Shown in pieces: positions 1 to 8,366 of a stretch of 58,601 bases of DNA. Source of the DNA: JAZKSG01 sp036626215 (GTDB taxonomy: Archaea > Thermoplasmatota > E2 > DHVEG-1); NCBI GenBank assembly GCA_036626215.1, contig JAZKSG010000003.1:1-58601 (forward strand), read 5' to 3'. A program made the position numbers and the translations under genes. The stretch's first letter is position 1. Each line of letters opens with the position of its first letter. Under the pieces are notes generated by a model. That model saw only the letters and a program-made list of their open reading frames with translations. It was not told where the DNA came from and did no database searches.

Positions 1-134
1 TTACTCTCCTCCACCTTCCGTAAACACTCATCACCATCAACAGCTGTTACAACATTATATCCATTTACTTCTAGCACCATTTTTACGCTTTCCCTTATAT
101 CAGGGTCATCATCCACCACTAAGACAGTTTTCAT
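1..134 (-). CDS. Response regulator receiver domain, partial (cut by window edge)
   Basis: Only the first 44 codons are present; the gene continues beyond base 1. The visible N-terminus has the receiver start with the acidic pair (VVDDDPD) followed by a first helix and the conserved DGDE turn. It starts at ATG 132-134 with a GGAGG Shine-Dalgarno at 141-145. It is a close paralogue of the next gene upstream (174-533) and the two share a 39-base identical stretch (1-39 and 393-431). The phosphoacceptor Asp and C-terminus lie outside the window, so it is unknown whether an output domain follows. Confidence 0.85.
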   Translation of the reverse strand, partial: MKTVLVVDDDPDIRESVKMVLEVNGYNVVTAVDGDECLRKVEES

Positions 135-173
135 TTTATACCTCCACAAGATCTAAAAAATTTTTTGGTTTTT

Positions 174-533
174 TTATCCTACATGGAGTTTTACTCTGGA
201 GAGTAGATCTCCTACATTGAATGGTTTCTGAAAGAAATCCACTACATTTTCATGTGTCGTTAATCCTTGTTTTCTTGCCTCTGAAATCCTGACTACGCTC
301 ATGAAAGCTATTTTGATATCTTTAATCTGGTCAATAATTTCAGAGACAGGAGTACCCGGCATCATAATATCCAACAAAACCAAATCAGGGTTACTCTCCT
401 CCACCTTCCGTAAACACTCATCACCATCAGAGGCAGTTATAACGTTATAACCTCTTGGTTCTAATATCATTTTTACGGTTTCTCGTATGTCTTCTTCGTC
501 ATCAACCACGAGAATAGTTTTCGTTTTTTCCAC
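174..533 (-). CDS. Single-domain response regulator (CheY-like receiver)
   Basis: A 119-aa stand-alone receiver domain with no output domain, so it probably signals by protein contact within a histidine-kinase relay. The acidic pair is D11/D12, the phosphoacceptor D55 (LLDIMMPG), the switch Ser S79 and the conserved Lys K103 (FFQKPF). All key residues are present. The called start is GTG at 533. The codon aligned with the ATG of the neighbouring paralogue is ACG (522-524), with a GGAAGGTGG Shine-Dalgarno just upstream at 530-538, so the true start is uncertain by three codons. A TATA-like element lies at 571-579 on this strand. No kinase is in the window. Confidence 0.93.
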   Translation of the reverse strand: MEKTKTILVVDDEEDIRETVKMILEPRGYNVITASDGDECLRKVEESNPDLVLLDIMMPGTPVSEIIDQIKDIKIAFMSVVRISEARKQGLTTHENVVDFFQKPFNVGDLLSRVKLHVG

Positions 534-570
534 CTTCCGTTCCTTTTTAAGTTAAAGAATATTTGTTTTT

Positions 571-579
571 GGTATAAAG
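571..579 (-). promoter_or_regulatory. TATA box for the response-regulator pair
   Basis: On the minus strand this reads CTTTATACC, about 25-30 nt before the expected transcript start of the 174-533 gene. It is the only good archaeal TATA match between this gene and the divergent gene at 693. Confidence 0.45.
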
Positions 580-660
580 TTTTGGTTTTTTACAATTTTA
601 TGCAAGTGGTTTTCAGGAGTTGTTTGTCTTTTTGACTTTTTGGTTTTTTGTCAGGTAAAC

Positions 661-670
661 TTTATATACA
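661..670 (+). promoter_or_regulatory. TATA box, predicted leaderless transcript
   Basis: TTTATATACA lies about 27 nt (centre to ATG) before the ATG at 693. That is the archaeal TATA-to-start distance, so the mRNA should begin at or within a base or two of the start codon. This argues against the longer in-frame start at 648. Confidence 0.6.
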
Positions 671-692
671 ATTCGTGTCAGAAGTTAACACG

Positions 693-1205
693 ATGCGTGG
701 AAGGTTCCGGGTGGATGGAAAAAGTTTAACAAAAAAACAAAAAAAAGCTATACAGACAGCAATTTTCTTCATAATCATAACTCTACCATTCCTAAACATA
801 ACACAAACACTATCTATAGACACATTTATAGATTCCTTTGAAAACCCTGAAGAATATATATGTCTACATAACACCAACCTCATAAAATCCACAAAAGAAA
901 AGGAAAACTATTTAATAATCGAAAAAGCAACCAACTCTAACTTCCAGATAAAAAAACATGACCAAATAATATACCTAAAAGACAGCGGGGAAATAGCCTG
1001 CAGCCGAGTTTTACATGCCTCCAAAATAAACAACGTAAAAAGATACTACATAACAAACGACCAAAAAACCCAGATACAAACCGTCTACAGAAGTCAGATC
1101 GTAGGAAAAATCATAAAAAACATGGATGACAACCTCTGGAACACCATATCTATAAACATATGGGATATCTCCATCCATAATCTAAACATAAATAAAATAA
1201 GGTAA
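693..1205 (+). CDS. Small membrane-anchored protein with S24/S26 peptidase-like fold (tentative)
   Basis: A 170-aa protein with a basic N-terminus, one hydrophobic segment at about residues 24-42 and a beta-rich exterior. The second half follows the layout of the SipW-type signal peptidase core: a KKHDQIIYLK strand like the GDIVVY strand, then an IACSRV strand like CHRV, a YYITND turn like the usual TKGDN, and IVGKII. The catalytic Ser and Lys/His of active S26 enzymes are not evident, so this may be an inactive relative. I chose ATG 693 rather than 648 because a TATA box at 661-670 predicts a leaderless start there. The family assignment is inferred from motif order only. Confidence 0.6.
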   Translation: MRGRFRVDGKSLTKKQKKAIQTAIFFIIITLPFLNITQTLSIDTFIDSFENPEEYICLHNTNLIKSTKEKENYLIIEKATNSNFQIKKHDQIIYLKDSGEIACSRVLHASKINNVKRYYITNDQKTQIQTVYRSQIVGKIIKNMDDNLWNTISINIWDISIHNLNINKIR

Positions 1206-1215
1206 AAAAAAAGAG

Positions 1216-1254
1216 AAAAAGAGAGATAAAAAAAAGCCATCTATCTCTTTTTTT
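1216..1254. terminator. Bidirectional hairpin and poly-T terminator between convergent genes
   Basis: AGAGATA at 1221-1227 pairs with TATCTCT at 1242-1248, and the stem is extended by A/T tracts on both sides. There is a long A run on one side and a T run on the other. It sits between convergent stops at 1205 and 1273, so it can end transcription in both directions. Confidence 0.5.
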
Positions 1255-1272
1255 TCTCAACAAAAAAGCTTG

Positions 1273-2832
1273 TTATTTTTCGATAAGTTTATCATCAACA
1301 TTTTCGGATAATCCACATGCATCAATCAGTTTTTGTAGATTTTCATGGTATTCCTCTGGTTTAGACTCTAAAAGTTTTTCAGCAAAATCCTTCAGAAAAA
1401 CACCTAACTCAACTTCCACCTCTGAAAACTTCCATTTTTTATCTTTGGCTTTGCCGAAAGCCAATAAGAAACCATACGCTATAGATCTACCTTTAACATC
1501 AGCAGGATTCTCCTTAACAACATTCAAAGCTTTTTCTTTACCTAAAGTTTTGTAAGTCCTAGCAATCTTATCAACAAAACTAGCATATTTTGGTAACAAC
1601 TGATATTTAGGCAGCCTAGAAAGAATTTTTTTCTGTTCACGATAGCTGTAAACCGTCTCCAATATTTTTGATGGAGGGTCTCTAAGCTGTAAAAATTTTT
1701 CAGCTACATCTTCATCATCAACTACTTCCCGTATAAGCTCTGAACCATAATCCTCCCAAAATTTTTCTAAAACAGTGTTAGGAGTAGCATCATTTACTAT
1801 CACAGGCTGATTGGTTCGTTCTAAAATAAACTGAAGACCTTTCCTCTCATATTGGTTAGGATTCAACGCGTCGATAAAAGCCTCAACATCATCCCCATAG
1901 AATTCATCATCAAGTACAAAGATTTGTTCATCTGAATCCATCAGCTTTTTGACTCTTTCCTGCATGTTTTTATCGATTATCTCATAGTCGCTCAGCTTAC
2001 CTGAGATATATTGATCTATAAACTCTGTCTCGTGTTCCATCTGTTCAACATCGTCTTTAACGATGGAACCAACTACATTTATCTGAAAATCTTTTGAGAT
2101 ATCTGGCTCAACAAGATATTTACTGATTTCGTATACAATGTTTTGTTTTTCTTTTTGAGCACATTTTTCACATACAGCCAATGTTTGATCTCCAGATTTC
2201 CAATGTATTTTTAGGAAGTTGAAATCAGATTTTTTGTTATTTTTTATTTGATCTAAAGATAGATGTTTACATCCTGCGACATGATCATTTTTCTTAGCAA
2301 CACCTATATGATCTATCAAAAAATCTATGAATTCTTTTGGAGGGTTAGCTTCTCTCCCAGTTGATACAAAACCTTGACTCCAAGAGTAGACATGTAGCTT
2401 TTTTTTCAAAACAAGATCTTTAATTCCAAGTAATCTTAGAACAGGACTGTCAAAATGTTGAACCGCGATAAGATCTTCTTTATCTGCACGCCCCCGTTTA
2501 GCATAGGTTATTTCGCCGTCAGGTAGTTTAGCCACTGCTAGATACGGAGCTTTTTCTGAATGAGCTATAGTTATGGTTCCCGCCACCGCTCCAGAAATAT
2601 CTCTTTTTTTAGACAGTTTCTCCAGTTTTTCTGGATTGTCGATATAATCCTCTACTTTACTGATTTTTTTCTTTGGTTTCTTAAAATATTTTTTAGAGTA
2701 TTTATCATCATATTCTGGTAGAACAAGGTAGGGGTTCTCTTTGATCTGTTTAGCATTCTCTATAATATGTTTCTCCATTGATTTAGACGCAGTTCTTGCA
2801 AAAGTCCGAGCTCTTCTAACTTTTTTAACCAT
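1273..2832 (-). CDS. Conserved-looking protein of unknown function with a Cys/His cluster
   Basis: I do not recognise this 519-aa protein. It appears cytoplasmic: no signal peptide or membrane segment. The N-terminus is very basic (about residues 1-75). A mixed domain follows, with a possible zinc site at C188, H190, C221 and C224 (GCKHL, then VCEKC about 30 residues later). The second half is acidic and helix-rich, with a DDEFYGDDVEAF segment and an ERTNQPVIVND strand. A basic head and Zn-knuckle-like cluster would fit nucleic-acid or ribosome binding, but that is only a guess. It is divergent from the nitroreductase at 2962 and convergent with the gene at 693. Confidence 0.85.
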   Translation of the reverse strand: MVKKVRRARTFARTASKSMEKHIIENAKQIKENPYLVLPEYDDKYSKKYFKKPKKKISKVEDYIDNPEKLEKLSKKRDISGAVAGTITIAHSEKAPYLAVAKLPDGEITYAKRGRADKEDLIAVQHFDSPVLRLLGIKDLVLKKKLHVYSWSQGFVSTGREANPPKEFIDFLIDHIGVAKKNDHVAGCKHLSLDQIKNNKKSDFNFLKIHWKSGDQTLAVCEKCAQKEKQNIVYEISKYLVEPDISKDFQINVVGSIVKDDVEQMEHETEFIDQYISGKLSDYEIIDKNMQERVKKLMDSDEQIFVLDDEFYGDDVEAFIDALNPNQYERKGLQFILERTNQPVIVNDATPNTVLEKFWEDYGSELIREVVDDEDVAEKFLQLRDPPSKILETVYSYREQKKILSRLPKYQLLPKYASFVDKIARTYKTLGKEKALNVVKENPADVKGRSIAYGFLLAFGKAKDKKWKFSEVEVELGVFLKDFAEKLLESKPEEYHENLQKLIDACGLSENVDDKLIEK

Positions 2833-2907
2833 TTTTGCTTAATTTAGGATGTAATACACAACTGTTAAAGAAAGTTATGCCTCAACATTTGTTTAAACAA
2901 AGAATTA

Positions 2908-2947
2908 TTTTTATAAGCTAGATCTAATTTCATATTTAACGAGGAGG
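2908..2947 (+). promoter_or_regulatory. TATA box and Shine-Dalgarno of the nitroreductase gene
   Basis: A TTTTTATAAG TATA element at 2908-2917 is followed by a GAGGAGG Shine-Dalgarno at 2941-2947, 14 nt before ATG 2962. The SD lies just after the expected transcript start, which supports the chosen start codon. Confidence 0.5.
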
Positions 2948-2961
2948 AAAATAGATAATTT

Positions 2962-3534
2962 ATGGATACCAATAACTGTATTGCAAGGCGACGTAGTATA
3001 AGACGTTTCAAAAATAGACCTATAGAGATAGATAAGCTCAAGAAGATGGTAGAAGCTGCTCGTTTAGCTCCCTCAGCTGCTAATCTTCAGCCACTCCGTT
3101 ATTGTATAGTACATAAAAAGGAGTTATGCAGGCAGATTTTTGAGACTTTGAGATGGGCAGGTTATCTAAAAGACTGGTCTCCAAGTAAAGATGAGCAGCC
3201 AACAGCCTATATAGTCATATTGGTGGCAGATACCGATAATAAATGGTATAGCTATGATGTGGGTTTAGCTGCAGAAAACATCATGCTTTCCGCTGAAAAC
3301 ATAGATATAGGTAGTTGTATTCTTGGAAGCGTCGACCGAGAAAAAGTTAAAAAAATTTTAGATGTACCAGATAGATATAAAATTGATTCAGTGATTGCTT
3401 TGGGTTATAAAGATGAAGAATGCATGGTTGAAGACATGGAAGATAACTCAGTAGAATACTGGCGTGACGAAGAAGATATTTTACATGTACCAAAGAGAAA
3501 ACTATCTGACATAATGTTTATCGATGAATTCTAA
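2962..3534 (+). CDS. Nitroreductase-family FMN-dependent oxidoreductase
   Basis: A 190-aa member of the NfsB/FRase-type flavin reductase superfamily: an FMN enzyme that transfers electrons from NAD(P)H to an unidentified acceptor. The N-terminal phosphate-binding motif RRRSIRRF is at residues 9-16 and the APSAANLQP motif at 36-44. The late GLAAENIMLSAENIDIGSC helix, which helps form the dimeric flavin site, is also present. Length fits the family. The gene is alone, with its own promoter, and its 3' end overlaps the convergent gene at 3531 by four bases. The substrate cannot be told from sequence. Confidence 0.93.
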   Translation: MDTNNCIARRRSIRRFKNRPIEIDKLKKMVEAARLAPSAANLQPLRYCIVHKKELCRQIFETLRWAGYLKDWSPSKDEQPTAYIVILVADTDNKWYSYDVGLAAENIMLSAENIDIGSCILGSVDREKVKKILDVPDRYKIDSVIALGYKDEECMVEDMEDNSVEYWRDEEDILHVPKRKLSDIMFIDEF

Positions 3535-4154
3535 TAAAAATATTTTTTTCTTATAAAAGCTACAGCTATTAGAAGCATAATAAGAGCCATCCATTCAACC
3601 ATAGAGGTTTCTCTAACCCGGTCTTTGTTTTGACCATAAGAAGTTGAGGTTTGACTCCAAGTTTCGTTTTGAATATATAAGTTAACAACGGTGAAAGATA
3701 TATACCTGTTGTCATCAACATTTTTGTCGAATTGAGCGTAGATATTTAAAGGAGCATAGGCGTTATACCAACTACTATTGGGTTTAACTCTAAACTTCAA
3801 GATATATGTTTTTTCTTCGTTTTTCTGTACATCTAATATATCATAGTAACGATAAAATGCTTCTTCCCCTTGCAAAAGCTGATATGAGGAATCCTCAGAG
3901 GAAGACTCACCGGTCTCCCATAGACGAATACTAACAGATAAAAGATTAAAAGCAGGTTTAACTGTCGCTTTTACGTAGAATGATTCGCCAAGCTGTATAG
4001 TTTCATTGTGAACAGTGGCTTTAACCCATTTCTGTCTATCTTTACTATACCATACATCTAACGAACCATATCCACAATCTCCAGCATGACTCAAAGGCAT
4101 ATGAATAAGAAATACAATCAAAAAAATGGTTGTAACGAATAACAGTTTTTTCAT
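3531..4154 (-). CDS. Exported, C-terminally anchored protein, sarcinarray-family-like
   Basis: A 207-aa protein with a classical signal peptide (about residues 1-24, ending near SHA), a beta-rich ectodomain and a C-terminal membrane segment (about 187-202) ending in a basic RKKYFY tail. The ectodomain has features I associate with the sarcinarray MAST-domain family of Methanosarcina: an early CGYGSLDVWY strand, a TIQLGESFYVKATV strand and a late PLNIYAQFD strand. The match is from memory and is tentative. It is the last gene of the pilin-like operon, 31 nt after the 929-aa gene, so it is probably displayed on the same surface structure. Confidence 0.7.
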   Translation of the reverse strand: MKKLLFVTTIFLIVFLIHMPLSHAGDCGYGSLDVWYSKDRQKWVKATVHNETIQLGESFYVKATVKPAFNLLSVSIRLWETGESSSEDSSYQLLQGEEAFYRYYDILDVQKNEEKTYILKFRVKPNSSWYNAYAPLNIYAQFDKNVDDNRYISFTVVNLYIQNETWSQTSTSYGQNKDRVRETSMVEWMALIMLLIAVAFIRKKYFY

Positions 4155-4185
4155 ATAGTATCACAGCTCTCTGATAACCAAGTAT

Positions 4186-6975
4186 TTAACTCATACCCTC
4201 TGTTTTTTCCTCTATACCTCCTTCTGTATCTCCCACCATACAGCCCCATGCTGGAACCACAGACACCGCAACTGTAGTATAGTCAAAGTTTATCCGAGTG
4301 TTTTCCCCTATTGTTTCACCAGCTATATTTTTGATAGCTTCATGTCTCCTAACATAAACCTGAGGCATATGGCCTTCTCGTGGTGAAAAATGAGGTTCAT
4401 TAGAAGTGTCTTCAACTCGAAATTCTTTGTACTCCCCTTTAACCTCTATAACCCATAAGTTAAAAGTTACCACCCAGGGGGTAGCGGGAGTAGGCGGCAA
4501 CAATGGTATACCAGATGGACCTAGCACACAAGTGTTTTTTATTTTTAGAGGATAAAAAGTTTCATCTTCGATTTTATTTTCCTCTTCAGAAACAGTAATC
4601 TCTGCAGATGGATCCAAATAATTGGGTTTTTGATTCACTAATATCTTTATTTCTTCGTTCCATTCTCCTTTTATAGACATATCATAGCCCAATGGGATAG
4701 ACAACTCTTTTTTGAAATTGTTTACAACGTTGTCATCTAAAGCCTGTTTTACATCACCAGAATCTATGTTGTAGTTATTAAGCGCGTTGTCGATTTCATC
4801 TTCTATCTTATTGTTACATCTGCTAAAATACTTCTCTATATCTTCCTCAATTTTTTCTATATACCATTTTTTAGCTTGATAAACACTTTTTGCACCTGCT
4901 GAAAGAAAAAAACCAAATTGGAAATACTCATCTTTTTTCAACAAATCTTCTTTTCGACTTTGTAGTTTATCTAACAAATCCGTTTTAGCGGCATTCATCA
5001 ACGCTATAGGATCTGGATAGTTCGCCGAGTTTATAGATTCATCTTGCTTTATTTTTTTAACCTCTGTCAGCAGCTCTTCTAACTCATACCAGATTTTTTT
5101 ATCTAAAAAGCTATGTTCACCTACAATTTTTTTAGAGAACACTTCTCCCTCCCCATTTCTAACCCATTTCCTTATGTTTTCACTTTTAAAACATATTGTT
5201 TTGTATCGGTCAACTGTATCCATCAGGTTTAAATCTAAACCAAAAAACGTTTTTTTGTAAAAAACATCCATTATGTCATTTTTTGTTCCATCTATCTCAG
5301 AGTAACTTTTCAGAATCATGTCTATAGAAACATATTCTGTTTTACTATCTCTACATGTGTATTCAACCCAAGTAACGTTACCATTTTCATCAACGCTTTT
5401 ATTACTCCAAAAATGGTCTCTCCCATATTTTAACAGATATTTTTCACTATACATTACTGAACCAGGAGCTATGTTGCCTTTAGCCGGTTTACGCTGGGTT
5501 TCTATTAAACGATGACTTTTGAACCTCCAGTTAGAGGAGCCATTATTTATAGGATAGCCCTCATGACCACCAAGTTCAACATTGTCTTTTTCCCTATCCA
5601 CAACAGTTTTAAAATCCGCAGTATAAACCGACGATAAAATTTCCTCTATTTTTTGTACTGTATCTTCGTTATCAACCATTTCAAGTTTTTTTGTATCTAC
5701 ATGTTGATATCCTTTTTTTCTTTTATCTTCAACAACATTTTGTATATCTCTTTCTGAAGGCGACTCTAATATTTCGTTTATTTCTCTGTTGTTTTTCTCA
5801 AAAAATAGTTTGACACTCACCGTGTCATACAGTATCGATTCAGCTATCTCCGAAATATCTATTTTAGGGTTACGATAAAGATGAGGTTTATCTTCATCAG
5901 GAGAAGAAGCAACTGAGGAAAATTGTTCAGATGTAATAGTATAATAGTCTTCACCCTTCTCAATATTTTCTTCTATTTTATCTACAACTTTTTCTATCTC
6001 TGCAGCTTTAGATTCATCACCTCCAACTTTAGACGCAGTAGTGACAGTGAAATCAGCAAGAGCCCAAGGATCTACACTACCAAAAACAAAACCCTGCTGA
6101 AGTAACAACCCTCCGTTAACTATAGATTCAAGATGTTCGTTGTCTACCACGTTACCAGGGTCATATTCACTATAATGTTGGTACCCCCTTGCAAGCGAAT
6201 AGATATTAGAAAGAGCTGTGGTAACAGTCCAAAGCGAACAAGGAGTTCCATCAATCTCATCTTGATATTCCTCAACCAAGTTTTCCAAAAGATTGTATCT
6301 GGAAGTTACAATGGTCTCAATATATAACTCTCTAGTATCAACGACTTTAGAGTTTTCTCCGCCGATTTTTTTGATTTCCACAGGCACTAGAAGATCTGCA
6401 ATACAGTAAACCGGATGACTCCTTTTTTTATCTGGACCCATGATTTCGACGGTAAACAGACGATTCAGCTGCATTTTTATAAGCTCAACATCAATTTCAT
6501 CTCTTGAACCGATAGGGTTGGTTTCACCAGAAGAGACAACATTTATCGCATAATCTCCATTGTTAAAAACATCGTTGCTAAAACAAGTTTTTAGATAGTT
6601 ATTCATCTCTTTCTGTATAATTGTTTTAACACGGTTCATGTTTATTTCAACGGCAGAGTCTCCGTAATCATGTTTATCAGTGTTAGCAGGGGTTATAACT
6701 GGTTTTTCGCCAAGGGTTTTAAGAGCTTTTAGAGCTGCTATGTTTAACGCGTTAGCCAAATCTGCCTCCGCTCGATTTATCAAGTTTTCAACTTTGTTTA
6801 AATCCATATTTTGAGTTATCTGAAGGGATCTATCAGCCTCTAATTTAGATACGTATACCGCCGTGAAACTGCTACCCAATATCAAAAAAACGCCGATGAC
6901 AGAAAAAGGTATACGAGCTTTATCGTCTTTTAAAAAACTTCTAAGTTTTGATTTCAAAAAAATTAATCCCTCCAT
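4186..6975 (-). CDS. Large pilin-like membrane-anchored protein (DUF7286-like)
   Basis: A 929-aa protein with one N-terminal membrane helix (about residues 20-41) after a DDKARIPFSVIGV segment, followed by a very long extracellular part with charged helical and coiled stretches. The N-terminal ARIPFSVIGVFLILGSS segment and the late TFNLWVIEVKGEY strand resemble the haloarchaeal DUF7286 family, which is encoded beside archaeal Tad-type secretion genes. Its start overlaps the preceding gene by 13 bases, so the two are translationally coupled. It probably acts as a large minor pilin or adhesin. No tadA/tadC homologue is in the window. Confidence 0.75.
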   Translation of the reverse strand: MEGLIFLKSKLRSFLKDDKARIPFSVIGVFLILGSSFTAVYVSKLEADRSLQITQNMDLNKVENLINRAEADLANALNIAALKALKTLGEKPVITPANTDKHDYGDSAVEINMNRVKTIIQKEMNNYLKTCFSNDVFNNGDYAINVVSSGETNPIGSRDEIDVELIKMQLNRLFTVEIMGPDKKRSHPVYCIADLLVPVEIKKIGGENSKVVDTRELYIETIVTSRYNLLENLVEEYQDEIDGTPCSLWTVTTALSNIYSLARGYQHYSEYDPGNVVDNEHLESIVNGGLLLQQGFVFGSVDPWALADFTVTTASKVGGDESKAAEIEKVVDKIEENIEKGEDYYTITSEQFSSVASSPDEDKPHLYRNPKIDISEIAESILYDTVSVKLFFEKNNREINEILESPSERDIQNVVEDKRKKGYQHVDTKKLEMVDNEDTVQKIEEILSSVYTADFKTVVDREKDNVELGGHEGYPINNGSSNWRFKSHRLIETQRKPAKGNIAPGSVMYSEKYLLKYGRDHFWSNKSVDENGNVTWVEYTCRDSKTEYVSIDMILKSYSEIDGTKNDIMDVFYKKTFFGLDLNLMDTVDRYKTICFKSENIRKWVRNGEGEVFSKKIVGEHSFLDKKIWYELEELLTEVKKIKQDESINSANYPDPIALMNAAKTDLLDKLQSRKEDLLKKDEYFQFGFFLSAGAKSVYQAKKWYIEKIEEDIEKYFSRCNNKIEDEIDNALNNYNIDSGDVKQALDDNVVNNFKKELSIPLGYDMSIKGEWNEEIKILVNQKPNYLDPSAEITVSEEENKIEDETFYPLKIKNTCVLGPSGIPLLPPTPATPWVVTFNLWVIEVKGEYKEFRVEDTSNEPHFSPREGHMPQVYVRRHEAIKNIAGETIGENTRINFDYTTVAVSVVPAWGCMVGDTEGGIEEKTEGMS

Positions 6976-7691
6976 AACACAAGTCTCACCTTTGCACGTT
7001 GAATAGAAGGAAGATCCAAAGGTTCCGCTGACAGCATGATATATTTTTCAAAACTTTCAATGGAGTTATAAGGCATAACTATGTAGGTCTCCGACACAAA
7101 ACAATCATCAACTGGTGGATTTTCACCCAGCTGTATTTCCCCCAAAAGGATATCTTTAGGTTTCCATACAGCAGAAAATCTAAAACTGTATTTATCTGCA
7201 AGATAATAGTCTAAAGTGCTTTCTATTTGTTTTTCTAGTTTTTTTACAAAATCTTCCTGAGGTATCTGCAGACTAAGAACTAAAGAAAAGAGTTTTAACT
7301 TGACTAAGAGCTCCGGTAAAGAAAGTTTATGTATCTCTGAAAGTTCCCGAGCTTTTTCCTCAATTAATGTATCCTTATATTTAGGGTATTGGCCCGCTAG
7401 ATTCTCTGCTATATGCTGGGCCAGCGTTTTATGGAGCTGCTCTCTATTTTTCGATGTAATAAGCATTTTTTGATCATATTGGAACTCATCCATCCGGGTA
7501 GAAAGAACTGCGTTTAGAGTATCCTCAGCTATCTGTTTTCTTTTAACATCTAAAGAGGTGTTTAGAGGTACATTGTTTTGTAACGCTGGAAGCATAGCTA
7601 ATCCTGACAGAGAAACCATCACCATGAAAAGTGCTACATCATACATCAGGGAGATAGCAGAAGTGTTGTTCAAAAAATTTCTTTTTTTCAT
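6963..7691 (-). CDS. Pilin-like membrane protein (DUF7284-like)
   Basis: A 242-aa protein with a short charged N-terminus, then a NTSAISLMYDVALFMVMVS hydrophobic helix (about residues 10-35), the arrangement of archaeal class III (prepilin-type) signal sequences. The rest is extracellular and helical, with a beta C-terminal part. It resembles the DUF7284 family near haloarchaeal pilus loci. A strong GGAGGAGGT Shine-Dalgarno at 7695-7703 lies directly before ATG 7691, overlapping the end of the upstream gene, so translation is coupled. The peptidase cleavage site is inferred. Confidence 0.72.
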   Translation of the reverse strand: MKKRNFLNNTSAISLMYDVALFMVMVSLSGLAMLPALQNNVPLNTSLDVKRKQIAEDTLNAVLSTRMDEFQYDQKMLITSKNREQLHKTLAQHIAENLAGQYPKYKDTLIEEKARELSEIHKLSLPELLVKLKLFSLVLSLQIPQEDFVKKLEKQIESTLDYYLADKYSFRFSAVWKPKDILLGEIQLGENPPVDDCFVSETYIVMPYNSIESFEKYIMLSAEPLDLPSIQRAKVRLVLWRD

Positions 7692-8183
7692 CTACCTCCT
7701 CCACGTTATTATAGTTATTTTCCCTGGTTTTGTATAAGCTGGATTTATATAGACTGCAGATGGTTTTGATACAGCTACTCTGTTTCCAGTTTCTAAATTA
7801 GAGATATCCTCAGTAGCAGGAAATGTTTCTATTTTGTCTTCATATGAGACTTTTATAATGAAGTCTACACCTTGAGATTGATATTGTTTTTTTAATTGGT
7901 TTAACTCGGTATCGCTTGTTTTTAGTAAAGGTAGATTTATTGTTTCTCCATTTTTTATGAAAAAACAGTCTGGATTGGTAAGCTTATTTAAGAGATGATT
8001 TGCCTGTTGGTATTTATCCATATTTTCAATGTTGTTATTATAATTGGTATATGTGTTTGCTATCAGTAGGATAAACACTGTGAACCCTATCATGACTACT
8101 GATAAAGCAGGTAGAGAAGTAAATTCTTCAGAAACCGCTCGTTCGTCTTCTAAAAAATTTCCCAAGGAGCTTTTATCTTTCAC
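7692..8183 (-). CDS. Pilin-like protein with archaeal prepilin signal
   Basis: A 163-aa protein whose N-terminus carries DERAVSEEFTSLPALSVV before a hydrophobic helix (about residues 28-45). This closely follows the RAVSPVIG pattern of archaeal type IV pilins, which are processed before a hydrophobic assembly helix. The rest is a small beta domain. The called start is GTG 8183; TTG 8165 is an alternative because an AGGTGA Shine-Dalgarno at 8180-8185 would be well placed for it. It is the first gene of the minus-strand operon running to 3531. DUF7285/DUF7288-like proteins occupy the same position in haloarchaeal loci. Confidence 0.75.
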   Translation of the reverse strand: MKDKSSLGNFLEDERAVSEEFTSLPALSVVMIGFTVFILLIANTYTNYNNNIENMDKYQQANHLLNKLTNPDCFFIKNGETINLPLLKTSDTELNQLKKQYQSQGVDFIIKVSYEDKIETFPATEDISNLETGNRVAVSKPSAVYINPAYTKPGKITIITWRR

Positions 8184-8243
8184 CTTTTTTTGTTCCCCCG
8201 ATTCAAGAAAGTAAATAAGTTACAAAGAAAGATAATAGCTCAG

Positions 8244-8258
8244 CATATATTTATAATT
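8244..8258 (-). promoter_or_regulatory. Promoter of the pilin-like operon
   Basis: On the minus strand an ATTATAAATATATGC stretch provides a strong TATA element about 60 nt before the GTG at 8183, giving a leader of roughly 40 nt. The 8184-8366 gap otherwise shows no coding potential. Confidence 0.5.
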
Positions 8259-8366
8259 AACTTTTTATTAGAATACTATTATGTAATAAAGAAAATCATA
8301 TTTCTGAAAAAGGTTTAAATTTTCAAATAAAAATGTTAAAAAATGTGAAGTTGATAGAACTATTCT

